Shown here in pieces: positions 59,138 to 64,000 of a DNA stretch of 64,000 nt. The notes under the pieces are model-generated. The model made no database searches, was not told where the DNA came from, and worked only from the letters and a program-made list of their open reading frames with translations. Source of the DNA: Hemileia vastatrix (lineage: Eukaryota > Basidiomycota > Pucciniomycetes > Pucciniales > Zaghouaniaceae); assembly GCA_030280995.1 (NCBI GenBank), contig JASXTE010000016.1, forward strand, positions 23,568,501 through 23,632,500, read 5' to 3'. The translations under genes were made by a program, and so were the position numbers. Each line of letters opens with the position of its first letter. The first letter of the stretch is position 1.

Positions 59138-59470
59138 ATGTGGTATGAACCTGTCCTTTTGGATAATAATCATTACTCTTGGGAGGATTGGAAAAAATTG
59201 ATTAAAGCACAATTTGGTGGTTCAAAGTTTAGGTTAGCCCAGAAAAGGCAGTATGAGGAGTCTAGATATAGCCCCTCCTCTACAGAAAAAACCATTGAGT
59301 TCCTGATGAAACTAGTAAAATTCTTGGGGGAAATGGATCCAAATATGGATTATGAAGTATGGAAGGACATGATCCTTTATAAATTGATACATGTCCCCCT
59401 CATTTTTCACAGGTTTCTCTATCAAAATGAAGGGTCTTTTAATTTCATTCTCTTTTCTGTCAATACTTAA
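59138..59470 (+). pseudogene. Gypsy Gag-like fragment
   Basis: 110 codons: MWYEPVLLDNNHYSWEDWKKLI, then FGGSKFRLAQKRQYEESRY and TIEFLMKLVKFLGEMDP, the W...WK...F pattern of Gypsy capsid. It faces away from the protease and RT at 57.8-59.0 kb, so it belongs to a different element. Its end overlaps the inverted copy of the element D LTR flank. Confidence 0.6.
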
Positions 59471-59615
59471 GAAGGTGGACTACTTCTTGCGCTAACACTA
59501 GCCTGGGACAGGACTGAATATACTACTAAGCAGTGAGACTAACTAGACTGACTATTTTGGGATTTCAAACAGTGAAGCGGGACTGACTATGCTGATACAG
59601 CAGTGAGACACAACA
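59471..59615 (-). repeat. Truncated inverted copy of element D LTR
   Basis: The minus strand matches 54,695-54,842 (TTTGAAATCCCAAAATAGTC, CCCAGGCTAGTGTTAGCGCA). The upstream half of the LTR is absent. Homology continues past the LTR end into 59,380-59,470. Confidence 0.85.
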
Positions 59616-59734
59616 TATTAAAAACTTGGTTTACCCTCATCTCAGAGTTGAAATATAACTATTGACAGTTAGTTTACACTCATTTCAGAGCTAAAGTTCA
59701 GAACTCTTGGTGCCCCTAGGATAGAACCGCTTTA

Positions 59735-60505
59735 GACAATGCTATATTACTAGCTATAGGCCTTGACCAAGGGAGTTGGAGTAAAACCAGAAAGAATAAC
59801 CCCTGTCCCTTTAGAAAAACAAGTGAGTTTTACCTGTTGCAGCAAATTGGAGATCTGTTTGCTAGACCCTCTAATTAAACACACTTGACCCCTTTAAAAG
59901 TGAAGATAATAGTCCCAGACAGACTACCAGAAAGAGTTGAAATGAACAGTAATATATTCCAACAAAACACAAGCCAATGAGACAGTGAGGAACAGAGAGG
60001 CAATGAGTAAAGAGATAAGATGATTCCCCTAAAAATCTTCCCACACACGCATCATACAGCCAGTTCACAGACCACCCTGACCAATTCCCCTGCCCAAAAT
60101 CCAGCTTTCCCAGCCTTTTTCATGCATAAAAGTGCATTTTAGCGTTTCCCCAGCGCCCAGGCGGGAGGGCCGCTTCTAGGCCCTAAAACACCCATACAAC
60201 CCATAAAAACCCTAAAAACCCTAAAAACCCATAACTTCACTAATAAACAAGAAAAACACACATAAGACATACCAAAATGAAACAAAAATGAAGGACAATA
60301 AGCTGAGACATAATAAGTCACCCTAGCTTAAGCCTACATAAGCACCACTAAGCAATAAACATCCGATAAATACCAATAATAACACCATAACTACCCTATA
60401 AAACAAGGTAACCACCCATAAGGGATACCAAAATGAACAGAAAAGAAAGGACATTAAGCTGAGACATAATAAGTGACCCTAGCTTAAGCCTCCATAAACA
60501 CTACT
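59735..60505 (-). repeat. LTR related to LTR A, with internal duplication
   Basis: Shares the CTAGCTATAGGCCTTGACCA and CCTGTCCCTTTAGAAAAA blocks with 6,262-6,360 in the same orientation. 60,241-60,350 and 60,397-60,505 are tandem copies with a 156-bp period (both contain GGACA-TAAGCTGAGACATAATAAGT-type sequence). It follows the pol 3' end at 60,515, as a 3' LTR should. Confidence 0.7.
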
Positions 60506-60514
60506 AACTATCTC

Positions 60515-60830
60515 CTAAATATGAAAAAATCCACTAATAACACCATAAACCCAATAACATCCTACATACCAAATACCCCAAAATATGCAATCCAAAGGCC
60601 TACCCAGGTTTGTATCACCACACCGCTTGACATGATTAGTCTCTACCCTCTTCTTTAATACTAAATCATCCAACTCTTCTAACACATATGAACGGCCAAA
60701 ATCTGTTCTTTGACTTTGTACGGTCCATTCCACCTAGCTGCAAACATCTTGCCCCATTGGCTCTACAAACTCCTATTATACACCAAAACCATATCACCAG
60801 CTTTCAAAGGTTTTCTAAGTCAATATGCCC
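60515..60830 (-). pseudogene. Ty3/Gypsy pol C-terminal fragment
   Basis: The end of pol: AGDMVLVYNRSL and QWGKMFAARWNGPYKVKEQ in one frame, then, after a frameshift near 60,700, SYVLEELDDLVLKKRVETNHVKR. This is the GPY/F-type tail after integrase. Upstream integrase is missing at about 60,840. Confidence 0.75.
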
Positions 60831-60839
60831 ACCACTCAT

Positions 60840-62057
60840 CCTAATATCTTACTGACTGATTTTGGATTTTCATCATCTGTGAATATGTGTTGAATGGTCC
60901 TGATGGTCTAGAAGATTTTTAACAAATCCAATGGTGGTGATAGGTGGATTTGAAGATCTCAAGGTCAAGTTAAGTATGAATTTATCTTTAAGTTTAATTT
61001 CTCAAATAAAAGAGGTAAAAGTTTTATAATTAATATTATAATTTATAATAAATAATTAAAATGTTGTAAGTACTAAAATAATAAATAATATTAATAAATA
61101 TTTGATTCAATAAATGGTTCTAATAAAATAATAAGTAAGTAAAGGATGATCAAAACAACTGGAAAAGGGAGGCCTTATATAGGCAAAAGAGATACAAAGC
61201 CCAGAGGTAAAAAATCCTATATACAGGAGTATAAGAGAAGAAAAAGAATATTCCAGAAGAATATTTTCAAATAATAAGATTGTTCTAGAAAGAATGTGTT
61301 TAAAATGTGCATTTACTGTATATGTCAGAAATAAGTTGATTTATTTAAAAATAACTGTAAGTGTCATTTTAAATAAGTAACTTGAATTTCTTGTATATAT
61401 TTATTTTTATGTTAAATATTAAATTTTTTTTATTTTGATATTAATTTTTATTTCTCTTAACCTGTCATTGTGCACAGTGTTAAGAAACAAAAATATATGG
61501 GACAATTAATATTAATTTTAATGATTTACTAATTTTACTCTTTTGTAATTATTTAATTTATTACAAGTAACACCACACAATATGGGGGGCCGACTTGCTA
61601 GCAAGTCCAAAACCTTGGACCCAAACTCACCACAGATTGGACACACGTTGAGCTATTGATAAAGGAACCACACAATCAGGGATGAACACCACTTAGCAGA
61701 ACAGTTTTATGTGAGTTTTCAATTAGAGTTCAGTATGAGTTCCATCTGAGTTCAGGTTGAGGACTTGCTAGAAATCACCCCTTATATTGCAAAGTGTAAG
61801 TTTGAATTAAATATATTATAATTAATAATAATAAAAATAATAAATAAAAAGGCATGGCTTTATCCCAGTAAATAATTAATTATTTTACTGGGTAAGTCTT
61901 GAAGCCTGGCTGACACTCACTCACTCTAAAAAAAACAATAAAAAAATTACTATTATTTTTTCTTTTTACATTTCTTTAGAAGAGTAGGAAGATTAGATAT
62001 CTCCTTCACAGATATCCAAGAATCACATTCAGAAGATTTATTCTTAAATCTCAATAA
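60840..62057. other. AT-rich region, probable LTR/3' noncoding of element G
   Basis: No reading frame. It lies directly downstream (minus strand) of element G pol and includes GCCGACTTGCTAGCAAGTCC (palindromic GACTTGCTAGCAAGTC) near 61,590, and a hairpin CCCAGTAAATAATTAATTATTTTACTGGG in two halves near 61,865-61,892. LTR ends were not found. Confidence 0.45.
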
Positions 62058-64000
62058 CTATTCTGTACCTCTTTCAGCAGTAACTATTCTGTCATTTAGA
62101 ATATTATCGATTTCTGCTGTCTCAGTGATCTTATTAGGGGTATTCTTTGGTTTTCCCCTCCTTTTGGGAAATAAATCACTATTGAATGTGTAAGTTTTCA
62201 AAAGAGATATTGAAAAAACAGGGTTTTTTCTGTCATATAGTGAATACAAGATAACTTCAACTGCATTATCCCCAACGATGATTCTGACAAAAAATGGACC
62301 TAAAAATCGGTCTTTTAATTTGTTATTACCTTGTAAATTGAAGTGAACAGTAGAAATCAGTACTTCATCACCCTTTTTAAAAGTGTATTCTTTATGGGAT
62401 TTGTCCCATTTTTTCTTCTCATATTCAAAGGATTTTTCAATAAATTTTTGAGCATGACTTCTGCACAGTTGTTGGATTTGGAGAAAAGATTTTACACCAG
62501 GATGTAAATCCAATTTAGGTATTTTGATATTGAGAATTTGGGATGGAGTATTTGGAACATATCCAAGCCAGAGCTCAAGAGGCTTTCTTTGAGTAACAGA
62601 ATGAACAGTGCTGTTATAAGAAAATTCCAAACTAGGAAGTAAGGTAACCCAATCATGAGTAAATCTTTCATTGTATTTATAATCAAGGCTAAAGGCACAA
62701 TACCTTCTTATCATGTACTCTAAAGTCTGAATAATTCTTTCAGCTAATCAATCAGTTTAGGGATGATAAGAAGTGGAAAGTTTCAGATCACAGCCACAAA
62801 AATCCATCAGAGACATCCAGAATTCAGAAGTGAATTTAGGGTCTCTATCAGAGATTATGGCTTTAGGAAAACCAGCAGTATTAAATATATGAGACCACAC
62901 AAGAAAGCTAATTCTTTAGTGGAAAAATCCTTGTGAGTAGGGATAAATTTAAACATTTTTGTGAATCTGTCCACAATAACCCAACAAGAGTTATAACTTT
63001 ATTTCCCAGCAATGGGTAATCCTGTTACAAATTCTATGTTTATTATCTGCCATAGTGCATCAGGAGTTTCAATATGTTGCATTAATCCAGCTCTCTTACC
63101 AGTCAATCTTTTTAATTTTTGTCAAGAATCACAGGACTCAGCATATAGTTTGCTTTCTTCAGACATATTAAACCACCGAGCAGTGTTTTTAACTCTGACC
63201 ATTGCTTTTTCAAGATCAAAATGTCCAGCCAATATGTCATCATGGAAAATTTTCATGATCTCTTCGATAGAAATGGAATAACAATAACATTACTCAACTT
63301 TCTTCTATGATATAGATATCCTTCATCAATTGAAAACTCACCTTTTTCCAAAGCCTTCTGGTACTTTGGTGAACGGGTTTTTATTGATGCTTGTATTGAA
63401 GCAATCTTTGGATCATTTAATATGGTACACAATTTTTTTAAATCAGTATCCTTATCATATGAATCCAGAATAAGCTATTATAGCTCTTCCTCCATAAAAA
63501 CTACATATATCCCATGAATATGAATAATTTCATCTTCAGAATCATATGCAGGATTTGAGTCATCATGTGGCAAAGGTAACCTTGATAACATATCCACATT
63601 TGAGTGAACAATACCAGACTTATGAATTATTTTTGTTCTCCCTCTTTTTTCTTGAACAGCTATCTGCCATCTGAACATATGCCTGTTAGGTTTTTTTTTA
63701 AGTTTAAGAGAAATTTAACTGCACTTCAGTCAGTGAAAAGTTCAAATTTCTGGTCATACAGGTAATAATGTAGCTTCTCTAGAGCCCACACCACTGCTAA
63801 ACAATCTAGTGGAGTGGAACCATATTTCAATTCACGATTTCTCAACGTTCTTGAAATATAACAAATTACTACCTCTGATACTTTATAATTCATCACTTGT
63901 TTCTCATGGAGGGCAGCACCAAGACCAATAAAACTGGAATCAGTGTATAAAACAAATGGTTTATTAAAGTCAGGTAAAGCAATAATTGGTACTGACGTAA
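62058..64000 (-). pseudogene. Ty3/Gypsy element G pol (RNase H, integrase), cut by window end
   Basis: From the right edge leftwards: RNase H (YTDSSFIGLGAALHEKQ, LDCLAVVWALEKL, ELFTD followed by TGA), MFRWQIAVQEKRG at 63,678, LSRLPLPHDDSNPAYDSED, integrase finger with degenerate HH and CC, then the core: NIEFVTGLP (first catalytic Asp replaced by Glu), [11 protein letters not shown] (second Asp, shifted frame) and LAERIIQTLE (Glu). The C-terminal part at 62,714-62,058 is open (218 codons: THDWVTLLPSLEFSYNS, KKWDKSHKEYTFKKGDEVLIS, LGPFFV). Multiple stops, so inactive. Confidence 0.86.

Noticed and set aside
1..64000. tRNA, rRNA or riboswitch genes
   Set aside because: I scanned for TTCGA-type T-loops and conserved rRNA words by eye and saw no convincing cloverleaf or rRNA segment; a tRNAscan/Infernal run would settle it.

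Overview
The window looks like accessory, repeat-dominated nuclear DNA from a filamentous fungus, most likely a basidiomycete and plausibly a rust (Pucciniales). That is inference from AT-rich spacers, layered and nested Ty3/Gypsy chromoviruses, Ty1/Copia and Tc1/mariner remnants, a degraded LINE, and one isolated gene for a secreted repeat-rich protein. I saw no rRNA, tRNA, CRISPR array or bacterial-type operon, and no housekeeping gene.

Layout. (1) 1-6.9 kb: minus-strand Ty3/Gypsy element A, cut by the window edge, with gag, pol, a primer-binding site and the start of its 5' LTR. (2) 6.9-10.0 kb: no recognisable gene. (3) 10.0-11.04 kb: 3' end of a plus-strand Ty1/Copia pol, split by a 320-bp insertion. 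(4) 11.5-13.1 kb: a complete minus-strand gene for a 508-residue predicted secreted protein with three families of tandem repeats, the only intact non-transposon gene. (5) 14.3-15.2 kb: three foldback structures. (6) 15,604-24,682: chromovirus B, complete, with two 803-bp LTRs and a GAAAA target duplication. Its integrase is split by an inverted solo LTR of the same family. Between pol and the 3' LTR, on the opposite strand, lies a two-exon Cys-rich gene remnant. (7) 24.9-31.9 kb: two opposite-facing ~1.3-kb solo-LTR-like elements, one inside a Tc1 transposase gene, and an A-rich foldback. (8) 32.3-42.8 kb: a satellite array (an older ~235-bp repeat followed by about 13 units of ~605 bp, each carrying a ~46-bp palindrome), bracketed by a 42-bp inverted repeat. 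(9) 43,922-54,846: plus-strand chromovirus D with Ty1/Copia element E (44,492-49,925, minus strand) nested in its gag. (10) 54.8-64.0 kb: a mosaic of LINE ORF1-like, Gypsy RT/protease, LTR and integrase fragments; a second Gypsy element (G) leaves the window at the right edge.

Nesting gives relative ages: D is older than E, B is older than the solo LTR at 20.2 kb, and the Tc1 copy is older than the solo LTR at 29.8 kb. Most in-frame stops are TGA or TAA where CGA or CAA is the obvious ancestor, which suggests C-to-T decay of transposon DNA. The strongest candidates for something undescribed are the spliced antisense Cys-rich gene inside element B, the palindromic satellite with a symmetrically changed arm pair, and the secreted triple-repeat protein.
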